From assembly GCF_015057185.1 (NCBI RefSeq), contig NZ_SVEV01000002.1:1-64000 (forward strand): a stretch of DNA of 64,000 nucleotides. The letters are read 5' to 3'. A model generated the notes under the pieces. It was not told the origin of the DNA. It saw nothing but the letters and a program-made list of their open reading frames with translations, and searched no databases. Shown here one piece after another: positions 8,460-17,929 of this stretch. This DNA comes from Pseudobutyrivibrio sp. GTDB lineage: Bacteria > Bacillota > Clostridia > Lachnospirales > Lachnospiraceae. The translations under genes were made by a program, and so were the position numbers. The stretch's first letter is position 1. Each line of letters begins with the position of its first letter.

Positions 8460-11435
8460 ATGAATCTTCTAGTTCACAACCTAGATACACTTCGAAAAAT
8501 AATTCGCAACCTGATGCGAGAGAATAGAGAGCTTAAAGAAAAATTGAAATCCGCAGGAATTCCATATGAATCTGCGGATTTCTTTTGTAATGAAGAAGAT
8601 AACGAACAATTTGATCTTGACCAAGGCGGAAGAATACAACCTAGATTTATTACTGATGACATGGCAAAAGATTTTTTTCGTATGTTTTGGGGGAGACATG
8701 ATGTATATGCAAAGCGAGGAACAAACGGAGGATATTTTCCACAATGTGAAAATAGATGGAATGTGAATACATGTCCTTGGCAACGCGGAGAAAAGCATAA
8801 TTGTAAAACTTGTCCAAACCAAAGATATGCATCTATCTCAACCGAAATACTGAAGAATCATCTTATAGGCTATAGAGAGGATGGGGCAGATGCTATTGGT
8901 ATATACCCTCTATTGCCAGATGGAACATGTAGATTACTTGTATTCGATTTCGATAATCACGATAGTGCGTCAGAAGATAATCAGAACGTAAAAGAAGAAG
9001 TAGATGCATTAAGAGTAATATGCGAACGAAATGGTTTGCATCCGTTAGTGGAACGTTCGCGGTCAGGAAAAGGCGCTCATGTGTGGCTATTTTTTCAGAA
9101 ACCGATTGCTGCCAGTAAAGCCAGAAAATTTGGTTATCTGTTGTTAGATAAGGGTGCGATGTCTGTAAATCTTAAGTCATTCTCCTATTATGATAGAATG
9201 TTTCCAGCGCAAGATTACAGTGATAATTTAGGGAATCTCGTTGCGTTACCGCTACAAGGGCGTGCTTTGTTAAAAGGAAACACTGCATTTGTAGATGAAG
9301 ATTGGAATGCTTATCCTGACCAATGGAAGGTGCTGTTAGAAAATACTCCGAAACTTGATGAAGAGACAGTAGATGCTTACATAATAAAGTGGCAATCAGA
9401 GTTGCATGGAACTATGGCATTAAGCGCAAAAATTGATAGCGATTATAAGCCTATGCCATGGAGAAGAAGTAACCAATTAGATAATAAAGATGTTGATGGT
9501 AGACTTCATATTGTTTTAGCGGATGGAATATACATAGATACCCTGAATTTGACACCACATATAGCAAATCAATTTAGGAACATGGCAGCATTTGATAATC
9601 CTGAATATTATAAGAATCAGAGAATGGGGTATTCTAATTTTAAGAACTCGAGAACTATATATCTTGGAGAGGATATTTCGGGTTATCTTAAAGTTCCTAG
9701 GGGACTTCTAGAGGCAATACTTGAACAATGTAATAAGGCAAGTATTGAATATGAGATAGAAAATGAACGAGAGCTAGGCCGTCCTATTAAGGCTACTTTC
9801 AATGGAGATTTGCATACGCAACAACAGCTTGCAGCCGAGAAGTTGCTGACGAATGAGGATGGAGTACTTGCAGCAGCCACTGCATTTGGAAAGACAGTAG
9901 TTAGTGCATATCTAATAGGCAAAAGAAAAGTCAATACATTGATTTTATTACAGAGCAAAGATTTGTTAGAACAATGGGTGGATGAGTTAAACAAATTCTT
10001 AGATATTGATGAGGAGTTACCAGAGTATTTTACAAAGACAGGACGGAGAAAGAAAAGAGACAGTGTAATTGGTGTGCTTCATGGAACTAAGAATACTTTG
10101 ACAGGAATCATTGATGTTGCCATGGTTGGCTCAGTTTATTCCAAGGGGAAATTCATAGATGAAGTTAATAACTATGGCATGATAATTATGGATGAATGTC
10201 ATCATGCAGCATCGAATACGGCAGTTGCAGTATTAAGAAAGCTTAATGCGAGGTTTGTATATGGTGTATCCGCAACACCTATTAGAAGAGATAATCTCGA
10301 AAAAATGATATTCATGTTGCTTGGTCCAATTAGGCATAGATATAGTGCAGCTGATAGGGCGAACGAACAGGGGATTAGTCATTATTTCATTCCAAGATAT
10401 ACAAGAGCTGTTGATAAAAATGGAAGTAAAGAGGATATCAATAGGGCTTATGAAATTATTGCTTCTAATGAACGTAGAAATAATCAAATATTGGAAGATG
10501 TCAAATATGTTTTAGCCAATCGAATGACACCAGTTATTCTCACAAGAACAAAGGAACATGCGAAATACTTTTACGAGCAGCTTAAGGACATAGCTGACAA
10601 TACATTTTTATATTATGGTGATAATACAGATAAGGATAATAGAGAGATTAGAAATACAATGAAAAGTGTATCCGAGGATGAAACTATGCTTTTGATAGCT
10701 ACAGGTTCGAAAATCGGAGAAGGATTTGACTTGCCTAGGTTAAATACATTGTTTCTTGCTGCACCTATCTCGTTTGAAGGACGATTAGAGCAGTATGTAG
10801 GTAGATTAAATCGCAATTATCCAGGGAAGAATGTCGTATATGTTTTTGATTATATAGATTCGCATATGCGATATTTTGACAAGATGTTTAACAAAAGACT
10901 GAGAACCTATAAGAAGATTGGATACACAATGTTATCATTCGAGGATATCACTAGGAGACAAGATGCGTTTGCAAAGTCAGCTTTTGATAGCCAATGTGAC
11001 ATCTCAGAAATAAATGCAATTTATGATTCGCAGAATTACATAAATCGGTTTGAACAAGATATTATATCTGCAAAGAAAAATGTCGTTATATCCAGTCCAT
11101 CTATAAATGAAAAGAAAATTTATAGACTTTTAGATATTGTTAAGGAATTGCAAGAAAAAGGTGTAGAAATCTTGGTTTATACTAAACCAGCCGATTCGTA
11201 CTCATATGGAGATTCTTCTGACATAGAGAAGCTTATTTTTGAATTAAAGGAACATGGAATTGAAGTTGTACTTGATGAAGAAGCTGAGTGTTTCGCGATA
11301 ATTGATGAGCTTATAGTTTGGCATGGAGGAATGAACCTTCTTGGAAAAGCAGATGGTTGGGATAATTTGATTCGTGTGGAAGATAATAAGATTGCAGAAG
11401 AATTAATGGTAAGGGCGGATGTTATTGATCATTGA
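8460..11435 (+). CDS. TOTE-type archaeo-eukaryotic primase-superfamily 2 helicase
   Basis: The 991-residue protein begins with a short coiled coil (about 8-32), then an AEP primase domain with the catalytic strand LLVFDFDNHD (about 158-167) and the SRSGKGAHVW block. A Cys-rich stretch (CPWQRGEKHNCKTCP) lies ahead of the primase strand. A superfamily 2 helicase follows: Walker A-like ATAFGKT near 475, DECHH near 578, SATP near 603 and GRLNR near 781. The end (about 850-985) folds like phospholipase D but lacks the catalytic His and Lys before FAIID, so that domain is probably inactive. This order matches primase-helicase proteins of TOTE conflict systems. It appears to stand alone; no other TOTE component is adjacent. 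ATG at 8460 follows AAAGGA. Confidence 0.8.
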   Translation: MNLLVHNLDTLRKIIRNLMRENRELKEKLKSAGIPYESADFFCNEEDNEQFDLDQGGRIQPRFITDDMAKDFFRMFWGRHDVYAKRGTNGGYFPQCENRWNVNTCPWQRGEKHNCKTCPNQRYASISTEILKNHLIGYREDGADAIGIYPLLPDGTCRLLVFDFDNHDSASEDNQNVKEEVDALRVICERNGLHPLVERSRSGKGAHVWLFFQKPIAASKARKFGYLLLDKGAMSVNLKSFSYYDRMFPAQDYSDNLGNLVALPLQGRALLKGNTAFVDEDWNAYPDQWKVLLENTPKLDEETVDAYIIKWQSELHGTMALSAKIDSDYKPMPWRRSNQLDNKDVDGRLHIVLADGIYIDTLNLTPHIANQFRNMAAFDNPEYYKNQRMGYSNFKNSRTIYLGEDISGYLKVPRGLLEAILEQCNKASIEYEIENERELGRPIKATFNGDLHTQQQLAAEKLLTNEDGVLAAATAFGKTVVSAYLIGKRKVNTLILLQSKDLLEQWVDELNKFLDIDEELPEYFTKTGRRKKRDSVIGVLHGTKNTLTGIIDVAMVGSVYSKGKFIDEVNNYGMIIMDECHHAASNTAVAVLRKLNARFVYGVSATPIRRDNLEKMIFMLLGPIRHRYSAADRANEQGISHYFIPRYTRAVDKNGSKEDINRAYEIIASNERRNNQILEDVKYVLANRMTPVILTRTKEHAKYFYEQLKDIADNTFLYYGDNTDKDNREIRNTMKSVSEDETMLLIATGSKIGEGFDLPRLNTLFLAAPISFEGRLEQYVGRLNRNYPGKNVVYVFDYIDSHMRYFDKMFNKRLRTYKKIGYTMLSFEDITRRQDAFAKSAFDSQCDISEINAIYDSQNYINRFEQDIISAKKNVVISSPSINEKKIYRLLDIVKELQEKGVEILVYTKPADSYSYGDSSDIEKLIFELKEHGIEVVLDEEAECFAIIDELIVWHGGMNLLGKADGWDNLIRVEDNKIAEELMVRADVIDH

Positions 11436-11563
11436 GATTTTATTCCTCCAGCCATTGGATGAAAACGAGAGACCATATAATGAAGTACGGTCAAACAAGT
11501 GAACACAATTTTATGACAAATACCTAGTATAATGAGCCCATTAACTGCATGGAGGTGGTAAAT

Positions 11564-11812
11564 ATGAAGAAAGCAAAGGTGTTATTAGCGCTTGTATTTT
11601 CACTAGTTTTTATTGCGGAATCAGTTCCTACAGTGGTGGTAAATGCAGCTGAAGAAACAACAGTTGTCTATGTTACTAAAACTGGAGAAAAGTATCATTC
11701 TGAAGGCTGTAGATATTTAAAGAAAAGCAAGATAGAAAAAAGCTTGGAAGATGCAATCGATGAGGGGGATGAACCATGCAGCGTGTGCCATCCGCCTCAG
11801 ATAACAGAATAG
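11564..11812 (+). CDS. Small secreted protein with Ada-like zinc-binding motif
   Basis: This 82-residue protein has a clear signal peptide (MKKAK start, hydrophobic core to about residue 22, cleavage near VNA). The mature part has the pattern YHxxGCxxL...CSVCHPP, seen in Ada-type metal-binding tails of secreted nucleases and other surface proteins. The ATG at 11549 lies inside the GGAGGTGG ribosome site, so the start is 11564. It is a stand-alone version of a domain usually found at the end of larger proteins; function unknown. Confidence 0.7.
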   Translation: MKKAKVLLALVFSLVFIAESVPTVVVNAAEETTVVYVTKTGEKYHSEGCRYLKKSKIEKSLEDAIDEGDEPCSVCHPPQITE

Positions 11813-11890
11813 GTTGGTTTTAAAGGAAGACAATACTTTACAGGGATAGCATCAATTTAGATTTGCTGTAATCTATATAGGTATAATAAG

Positions 11891-11912
11891 GCTGTGGTAT
11901 ATTCACCACAGC
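11891..11912 (+). promoter_or_regulatory. GCTGTGG hairpin with T-run, directly after a TATAAT box
   Basis: Arms 11891-11897 and 11906-11912 pair perfectly, followed by TTTTTC. It can be the intrinsic terminator of the small secreted gene. A TATAAT (11882-11887) ends only 3 bp before it, so it could equally be a 5'-terminal stem of a new transcript. The 15-bp motif ATCAATTTAGRTTTG occurs on both sides (about 11851 and 11923), suggesting operator half-sites. Confidence 0.5.
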
Positions 11913-11959
11913 TTTTTCTTATCAATTTAGGTTTGTCATAAAAATGAAAATGTATTTAA

Positions 11960-11988
11960 TTGAAAATATGACAGAGCTGGTATATAAT
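11960..11988 (+). promoter_or_regulatory. Promoter of the XRE-ImmA operon
   Basis: TTGAAA (11960-11965), 17 bp, TATAAT (11983-11988), 26 bp before the start at 12015. This is a near-consensus housekeeping promoter. Confidence 0.7.
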
Positions 11989-12014
11989 ATTTACATGAAA
12001 TGGAGGACGTGGGC

Positions 12015-12347
12015 ATGAGTGAAAGTATTCAAAGCAATAGACTTAAGGAATTGCGCAAGAATAGTAAATTAACTCAGGAGCAAATGGCTCAATATCTTGG
12101 AGTTGATCAGAGCTTGGTTACAAAGTTGGAAAATGGCACTAGAGCATTAAATTTGTCATTAATAGAAAAAATATGTAGTTTGTTTTGTTGTACAGAGGAT
12201 TATTTGTTTGGAGCAGATGATGAATATACACCGATAACATTTGCATTTAGAGCAAATTGCATTCAAGCAGATGACTTGGAAAGTATAGCTGCTGTTAATA
12301 GAATTGCTAGAAATATTAGATATATGAATAGTTTATTGGAGAAATAA
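12015..12347 (+). CDS. XRE-family regulator (ImmR/antitoxin-like)
   Basis: The 110-residue protein is almost entirely an HTH domain (about residues 7-62; LTQEQMAQYLGVDQSLVTKLE) with a short C-terminal helix. The in-frame ATG at 12000 overlaps the GGAGG site, so 12015 is the better start. It overlaps the next gene by one base. An XRE protein followed by an IrrE/ImmA-type protease is a standard pair in which the protease cleaves or binds the repressor. It probably represses its own near-consensus promoter. Confidence 0.8.
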   Translation: MSESIQSNRLKELRKNSKLTQEQMAQYLGVDQSLVTKLENGTRALNLSLIEKICSLFCCTEDYLFGADDEYTPITFAFRANCIQADDLESIAAVNRIARNIRYMNSLLEK

Positions 12348-13102
12348 TGATGAAGTCGGATCAGGAATTGAATTCACTTGCATTGCAGACTCGAAGAGGC
12401 TGGAATGAAGATGGATATACACCTATTGATATCTTTGGAATAGTTAATGGATGGAAGGAAAAGAATATAACTGTGCTTAGATATCCACTTTCAGATAGAA
12501 TTAGTGGAATGTGTACTAGAGTAGATGATGATATAGTGATTTGCATCAATTCAAAAACATCATATGGTAGACAGCGTTTTACGCTTGCTCATGAATTATA
12601 CCATGTCCTCTATGAAGATATAGATGGTCAGGTAATATGTAATAAGAGTATGAGTGAAAATCAGTCTGATTCAGAAAGGGAAGCTGATAAGTTTGCTAGT
12701 TATTTGTTGATGCCTTATGATGCACTGTTCCAATATGCAGCAAATAATCAAAAGTGGACACTTAGAAAGGTTATAGATGCGGAGCAGTTTTTTCAAATAA
12801 GTCATTTGGCTATGTTGTTTAGGTTAACAAGTAATGGGTTTATAGATGAGAAAACCGCAGAAGAATATAGAGATGTCACTGTTTCTAGAATGGCTGCACT
12901 GCTTGGCTATGGAAAAGAGTTGTATCAGCCGGCACCAGAGAATAGGCAATATTTTGCGACGGGAGAGTATATTCGAAAAATAGAAGATCTGTCAGCAAGA
13001 GATTTAATCTCCAATGGCAAAAGGGAAGAATTGTTATTAGAGGGATACAGAGCTGATATTGTATACAATCTTGAAGAGGAGGAAGGTAACTTGAATGACT
13101 GA
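12347..13102 (+). CDS. ImmA/IrrE-family metallopeptidase
   Basis: The 251-residue protein carries the M78 zinc motif HELYH (in TLAHELYHVLYED, about residues 80-92) and a downstream glutamate-rich helix (SEREADKFASYLLMP) that supplies the third ligand. Length and order fit the family. It follows its XRE partner with a one-base overlap (TAATGATG). It overlaps the start of a truncated PIN-domain gene by 8 bp. Together they look like a regulated protease/toxin module whose last gene is broken. Confidence 0.85.
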   Translation: MMKSDQELNSLALQTRRGWNEDGYTPIDIFGIVNGWKEKNITVLRYPLSDRISGMCTRVDDDIVICINSKTSYGRQRFTLAHELYHVLYEDIDGQVICNKSMSENQSDSEREADKFASYLLMPYDALFQYAANNQKWTLRKVIDAEQFFQISHLAMLFRLTSNGFIDEKTAEEYRDVTVSRMAALLGYGKELYQPAPENRQYFATGEYIRKIEDLSARDLISNGKREELLLEGYRADIVYNLEEEEGNLND

Positions 13103-13229
13103 TGAGTATTTCTTCGATACAGATTGTTTATCAGCGTTTTTGTGGATAAATGATGTAAATATATTAAAAGAGCTATATGGAGGGCGGATAATATTTTTAT
13201 CATATACGCCACTTTCATTTGACACATGA
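13095..13229 (+). pseudogene. Truncated PIN-domain-like protein
   Basis: An ATG inside the end of the ImmA gene opens a 44-codon frame whose start (EYFFDTDCLSAFLW) looks like the first strand and acidic residue of a PIN-domain nuclease. A typical PIN domain is about 130 residues; this frame stops after the second strand. No continuation in another frame is evident before 13305. I read it as a 3'-deleted toxin, leaving its regulator and protease behind. Confidence 0.55.
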
Positions 13230-13304
13230 AAAGTATATCAAATCTTATCCAATGCTACAAATCTGAATTATTTTTCGGAAATATTAGCAAAGGAGGATGC
13301 TGCT

Positions 13305-13433
13305 ATGGGAAAAGTTCACCACGGTGGAAAAGTTGGTCATGCCGGCAGGGTTTTAGCTAGCAAGCACACTAGTAAACCTGCTAAGAGTAATGCTGGAAAA
13401 ACTTTAAACAAGCATAAGCAAGCTTACCACTAA
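13305..13433 (+). CDS. Small basic His/Lys/Gly-rich protein
   Basis: A 42-residue frame begins with ATG seven bases after a strong AAAGGAGG site. The product is strongly basic and rich in Lys, His and Gly (MGKVHHGGKVGHAG...), with no hydrophobic segment. The strong ribosome site argues for a real gene. Function unknown; nucleic-acid binding is only a guess from charge. Confidence 0.55.
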   Translation: MGKVHHGGKVGHAGRVLASKHTSKPAKSNAGKTLNKHKQAYH

Positions 13434-13493
13434 GAGAAAGACCTGAGCATGTCGTTAAAAGACTCATTTTAATGTTTAGAGAGGAAATTATAA

Positions 13494-15200
13494 ATGGATT
13501 GGGCAAGTCTGTTTAAATACCACATACTTGAACGAGGCTATGATTATTATGTTGAGGACAGAATCGAGATAGTTAGTGCCGATGAAAACGAAGTTAATGC
13601 TCGAGTAGATGGCAGCGAAATCTATGATGTTGTTATTAAGGTTGAAAATGGTAATGTTACTCAAATGGAGTGTAACTGTCCATACTCAGCTAAAGGCAAC
13701 AATTGTAAGCACATGGCGGCAGTGTTATATGAATATTTTGGAGATGAGGTTGCACCAGGCGGGGCTGAGCAAAATGAAAATTATTTGACTCATCTAAGAC
13801 GAGAAAGTGAAAAGATTAAGGATGATGTTGAGCGTTTGCTGACAATAATCCCAGAGGAAGAAAAGCAGCAATTATTAACGAAATTACTTCTTAATGATGC
13901 TGAGTTGAGAAATTCATTTAAGCTAAAGTATGATTATAATCTAGATTCTAAACAACAGTTAGCATTGGTACAGGAGATTGATGCGATTGTAGAAGAAAAT
14001 ACTTATCGAGGTTATGTTGACTGGAATCATGCATATGATTTTTGTTGGTCTTTAAAACAATTTTTGGAAGAAAGGGTGGACTTTATTATTGATAAGGGAG
14101 CGTTGGAACCTGCATTTGATTTGACCAATAAGATTTTTATGTTAATAGGTTCGATTGAAATGGATGATTCTGATGGCGGTTCCTCTATGGTGACAGAGAA
14201 ATGTTATGCTATTTGGAGAAAAATCTATAGGAATGCTGATGAGAAGTTTAAGGGTAAAATTAGAAACTGGTTCTGGTCATATAAAGAGGGACGGTTAGTA
14301 GACTGGATAGAAGAATATTTATTAGAATTTAGAACTTCAGAATTGGCTACCAAGGATGAAATTCTAGCCATTATGAAGGAACTTGATACTGAGATAGAAG
14401 CACATAGTAATACAAACGATTGCGGTTATATGTATTCTGTCGCAGAAGGTCGTGTGAGCCTTATTGATAAACGTATAGATTGCATGCGACGTCTTGGCTT
14501 ATCGCAGAAGGAAATTGATAATTACTGTGATAATCATATGCAATTTTATGTTGTCAGAATCAGAAGAATTGAGGCTTACATTGAGGAACAGAATTATGAA
14601 GAGGCAATTGCTCTGCTTATCCTTAGTAAACAGTTAGATGCAAGTGATAAATCGTTAGTGAGAAGTCACAGTAATAAATTGATTGAACTCTTTCAGCTGA
14701 TTGGTCAAACAGAATACTATGCAGAAGAACTAAAGTATAATCTCTTGAGTTGTAGCCAGTCAGACGTTGGCAACTTCAAGAAGTTGAAGTCCCTGTATTT
14801 TGAAAATGGTTCGGAGGGATGGTCTGAATTGGTTGAGCTGATTATAGAGAAGAATAGTGAAAGCCACGTGATATATGACATTCTTATCGAAGAGCATAGA
14901 TTTAACCAACTCATGGACGTGCTGGATGAATACAATAATGTTTATATTTTGGAGAAATATTTCAAAATTCTTTCAAGAGAAGTACCTGAAAGAGTGATTC
15001 GTCTGTATGCCAACTACATAGAGGAAAGCATTCATCGAGCTTGTGATAGAAAAGCATACAGAAGCATAGTAAGATACTTGAGAACGATGAGTTTTTCTGA
15101 TATTGGTAGAGCTCGGGCGATAGAGATAGCTAATAAGCTAAAAGCTGAATATCGTAGAAGACCGGCACTAATAGATGAGTTAAATAAATTGGGGTATTAG
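13494..15200 (+). CDS. SWIM zinc-finger protein
   Basis: This 568-residue protein has the SWIM motif CNCPYSAKGNNCKH at about residues 62-75, following a beta-rich N-terminus, and a long helical repeat region after about residue 100. SWIM proteins of this size occur beside helicases and in conflict loci. The ATG at 13494 follows AGAGAGG at a short distance. No partner helicase is immediately adjacent, although the TOTE helicase lies 2 kb upstream. Confidence 0.8.
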   Translation: MDWASLFKYHILERGYDYYVEDRIEIVSADENEVNARVDGSEIYDVVIKVENGNVTQMECNCPYSAKGNNCKHMAAVLYEYFGDEVAPGGAEQNENYLTHLRRESEKIKDDVERLLTIIPEEEKQQLLTKLLLNDAELRNSFKLKYDYNLDSKQQLALVQEIDAIVEENTYRGYVDWNHAYDFCWSLKQFLEERVDFIIDKGALEPAFDLTNKIFMLIGSIEMDDSDGGSSMVTEKCYAIWRKIYRNADEKFKGKIRNWFWSYKEGRLVDWIEEYLLEFRTSELATKDEILAIMKELDTEIEAHSNTNDCGYMYSVAEGRVSLIDKRIDCMRRLGLSQKEIDNYCDNHMQFYVVRIRRIEAYIEEQNYEEAIALLILSKQLDASDKSLVRSHSNKLIELFQLIGQTEYYAEELKYNLLSCSQSDVGNFKKLKSLYFENGSEGWSELVELIIEKNSESHVIYDILIEEHRFNQLMDVLDEYNNVYILEKYFKILSREVPERVIRLYANYIEESIHRACDRKAYRSIVRYLRTMSFSDIGRARAIEIANKLKAEYRRRPALIDELNKLGY

Positions 15201-15329
15201 AATATGAGTGTGAATATAGGCAAACAGCTGCGATGAGGTAAAAAACTATAGAAGTTAGTATAAGAATGAAGTATTATATATAATTATAGAATTTTATATA
15301 GAATTATATAAAACATGAGGTGATTATAT

Positions 15330-15634
15330 ATGCAAAAAAGAAATCCTTACAGTATTAGTTTTGGAAGAATTCCGCATCAGTATATAAGTAGAAGTTTATT
15401 GATAGAGGATCTTATAGACACACTTAATAGTGATCCTGTAGAAGAGCAAGCTTTTAAGTTAACAGGTGTTAGAGGAACAGGAAAAACTGTTACTTTGACG
15501 GCTATTGAGAGAGAACTGAAGGATGATAATCAGTGGATTATTGTAGATTTAAAGTCCAATTCTGATATTTCTAAAGAGTTAGTGGCAAATCTCTATGGAG
15601 AAGTGCCTTTTCTAACATCATTTATTGATGCAAA
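15330..15634 (+). pseudogene. ATP-binding protein, 5' part (split by IS91-like insertion)
   Basis: The N-terminal part of an AAA/STAND-like ATPase, with Walker A (GVRGTGKT near residue 47). The frame runs a few codons into the element and stops at 15641. Joining 15330-15634 to 18179-18929 restores one continuous 351-codon frame, so the gene was intact before insertion. ATG at 15330 follows TGAGGTG. Confidence 0.85.
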
Positions 15635-15908
15635 TCGTTAAGGAAAGAATCGAAGATGGTGCAAACGAAAAAGCAGCATGCGCTTTTCGATAACTGCCCT
15701 TTCGTTTGCATCAATTTCGATTTTTCCTGGTTGAACAAAGCGCGTCCGGGTTGCCGGTATATATGGGCTTTCAATCAGACCGCTTCTGCTCCAAGTGTAG
15801 CATGGATCCTCTGATAACTGTACTGTTTTATGCAAGAAAACTGCAATGACTGCATCAGAAATAAGCCTTTAAAAGGCTTCACATAAATCCGTATTCTGTT
15901 TCAAAGTA

Positions 15909-17084
15909 TCAGCAGAGCAGATGCGGCTCTGGCCGGAACAAAGAAGGATCAGCACCTATTGGAATGATCCTTCCGCCACAGGATGAACATTTACAGACAT
16001 CCTTGTTATAGAGAAGCCGGATGATCGCCGGGGCATCTAGATCCTTCAGCCGGGACAGATACTTTTTGCAGCCAAGAAGGTTCCTGCACAGAGTAATCTT
16101 ACGATTCTTGTTGCGTGAAGACAGAAGCCCATAGTGACGTATCCGGACAAACATCTTGGGCGGGACATGCATCAGGAACCGGCGGATGAATTCTTCGCCG
16201 GTGATAGTGACCTCTTTCCATTGTCCCTGGTTTTTGTAATCTTTAGCAGTAAAGGTAACCGAGCTGTCCGTCATACTTTTAATACGGTAGTTGCTGATAG
16301 CGATCCGGTGGGTATACTTCCCAAGATATTTGATAACGGACTCTGCGCCATCAAACGGTTTCTTACAGTAAGGGATCCACTCTTTTTTATAGCAGGAGTC
16401 CAGCAGTTCCTTGAACGCATAGTGGTTTTTGAAGCATTCCGCCTTGCCATGAAATTCAAGCTTTCCGTCTTCCCAAAGGTTCTTCAGCTCCGCAAGATAC
16501 TTTCCGCGGAAAAGGCGTGAAACGACCCGGATGGGAAGAAAGAAATCTTCTCCGTTGTCTTTCCAATGGTTTTTGGGGTCAAGACCACCGCCAAGCACAA
16601 CGGCATGGATATGGGGGTGAAAGTTCATTTCACTCCCCCAGGTATGGAGAATGCAGATATATCCGATGTCTGCACCGAGATATTTGCTGTCGGAAGCCAG
16701 TTCCCGCAGTGTATCGGAAGATGCGTGATATAGAGCATCATACAGAAGCTTCTGATTGCTGTAGATGACTGGATTCAATTCCTCCGGGACAGTGAAGACT
16801 ACATGGAAGTATGGCGCTTCCAGTACATCTTCACGACGGGCGTCTACCCACTTTTCCTTTGGAAACTCCTGGCACATCGGACAGCACCGGTCGCGGCAGG
16901 AATTATAGTGGACGGAAATACAGCCGCACTCTTCACACACGCTAACGTTGACGCCAAAAGCACCTGTTTTGCAGTTCCTGATGTGATAAGCTGCTTTTCG
17001 CTGAGCCGCGGAGAGTTCATGAGTTTTCGTGTACTCAGGATAAAAGCGATTGAACACATCCTGAATTGTACAGGCGGTGCTCAT
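15909..17084 (-). CDS. IS91-family (Y2/HUH) transposase
   Basis: The 391-residue protein has an N-terminal zinc-binding region (CEECGCISVH, then CRDRCCPMCQ, about residues 50-80), an HUH motif (FHPHIHAVVLGGG, about 153-165) and the YLGKYTHRIAISNY block near 260 that contains the catalytic tyrosine region. These are the features of IS91-type rolling-circle transposases. The start overlaps the end of the recombinase gene by 4 bp, so the two are co-translated. The frame is intact, so the element could be active. Confidence 0.9.
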   Translation of the reverse strand: MSTACTIQDVFNRFYPEYTKTHELSAAQRKAAYHIRNCKTGAFGVNVSVCEECGCISVHYNSCRDRCCPMCQEFPKEKWVDARREDVLEAPYFHVVFTVPEELNPVIYSNQKLLYDALYHASSDTLRELASDSKYLGADIGYICILHTWGSEMNFHPHIHAVVLGGGLDPKNHWKDNGEDFFLPIRVVSRLFRGKYLAELKNLWEDGKLEFHGKAECFKNHYAFKELLDSCYKKEWIPYCKKPFDGAESVIKYLGKYTHRIAISNYRIKSMTDSSVTFTAKDYKNQGQWKEVTITGEEFIRRFLMHVPPKMFVRIRHYGLLSSRNKNRKITLCRNLLGCKKYLSRLKDLDAPAIIRLLYNKDVCKCSSCGGRIIPIGADPSLFRPEPHLLC

Positions 17085-17929
17085 GCTTCACCGCCTTTAT
17101 GCAGGTCATAAGGACTGCGGATTCCAAGAAGGCTCTTGTTGCTGACATGGATATAGACTTCTGTCGATTTTGGATCCACATGTCCAAGCAATGCCTGAAT
17201 GTATTTAATGTCAACACCATCCTCAAACAGATGGCTGGCAAAGCTGTGGCGGCAGCAATGACTGGTTACATGTTTTGTAATACCGGCTTTTACGGCACTT
17301 TTCTTGAAATACTGATTGATACTGTTCTTGTCAAGATACGTGCCGGTCCATGAGCTTGGGAAGAGAATGCCTCTGGGCTTGCCACACTTAAACCAGTATT
17401 CAGTTAGAAGATCAAGGTTGCGTTCAGAAAGGATTGTATATCGATCCCGCCGGCTCTTGCTTTCGCGGACATGGATCGTCTTATTAGTGCGGGAAATATC
17501 GTCATAATGAAGATGTACGACTTCCGACACTCTCAGGCCGGAAGAATACATGGTGGCAATAATCGCTTTGTGTTTAAGGTTGGGCGTATGATCAATAATG
17601 CTCTGTATTTCATCCCTTGAAAGAACAGTAGGCAATGAGCGGTCAAGCTTCATCCTGGGAATGTCTTCATCGTCCCAATTCATCTTAAGAATTCGCTTAT
17701 AGAAAAAACGGATAGATGAGTAATAGTGGTTATAGGTTTGCGGTGCCAGTCCACCTAGCCGCTTTTCTGTCAGGAATGCATCAACATCATCCGTCGTTAG
17801 GGCAGAGACATCTTTATTTACAGTGCGCAGGAAGTAGTCTACTGAATTGCAGTAAGCGTTGATAGTATTTTCTTTTAAGTTCCGCTTTTCCGCTTCGTTG
17901 CGGATCTGGGTAAAAATATCTTCGTACAT
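17081..17929 (-). CDS. Tyrosine recombinase/integrase of the IS91-like element
   Basis: The 282-residue protein has an N-terminal SAM-like DNA-binding domain (about 1-85) and a catalytic domain with Arg in SSGLRVSEV, HCCRHSFASHL (His-x-x-Arg), LLGHVD and the nucleophile tyrosine in STEVYIHVS. It is preceded by GGAGG seven bases before ATG. Paired integrase-transposase genes are typical of a subset of IS91-like elements in Firmicutes; the recombinase may resolve or circularise the element. Confidence 0.9.
   Translation of the reverse strand: MYEDIFTQIRNEAEKRNLKENTINAYCNSVDYFLRTVNKDVSALTTDDVDAFLTEKRLGGLAPQTYNHYYSSIRFFYKRILKMNWDDEDIPRMKLDRSLPTVLSRDEIQSIIDHTPNLKHKAIIATMYSSGLRVSEVVHLHYDDISRTNKTIHVRESKSRRDRYTILSERNLDLLTEYWFKCGKPRGILFPSSWTGTYLDKNSINQYFKKSAVKAGITKHVTSHCCRHSFASHLFEDGVDIKYIQALLGHVDPKSTEVYIHVSNKSLLGIRSPYDLHKGGEA

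Noticed and set aside
15638-15835. Small minus-strand gene inside the IS91-like element
   Set aside because: Sixty-five codons covering the terminal inverted repeat; no recognisable domain. Possible passenger, but unsupported.
16134-17353. Several plus-strand frames over the transposase and recombinase genes
   Set aside because: They are shadows of well-supported minus-strand genes with clear catalytic motifs.
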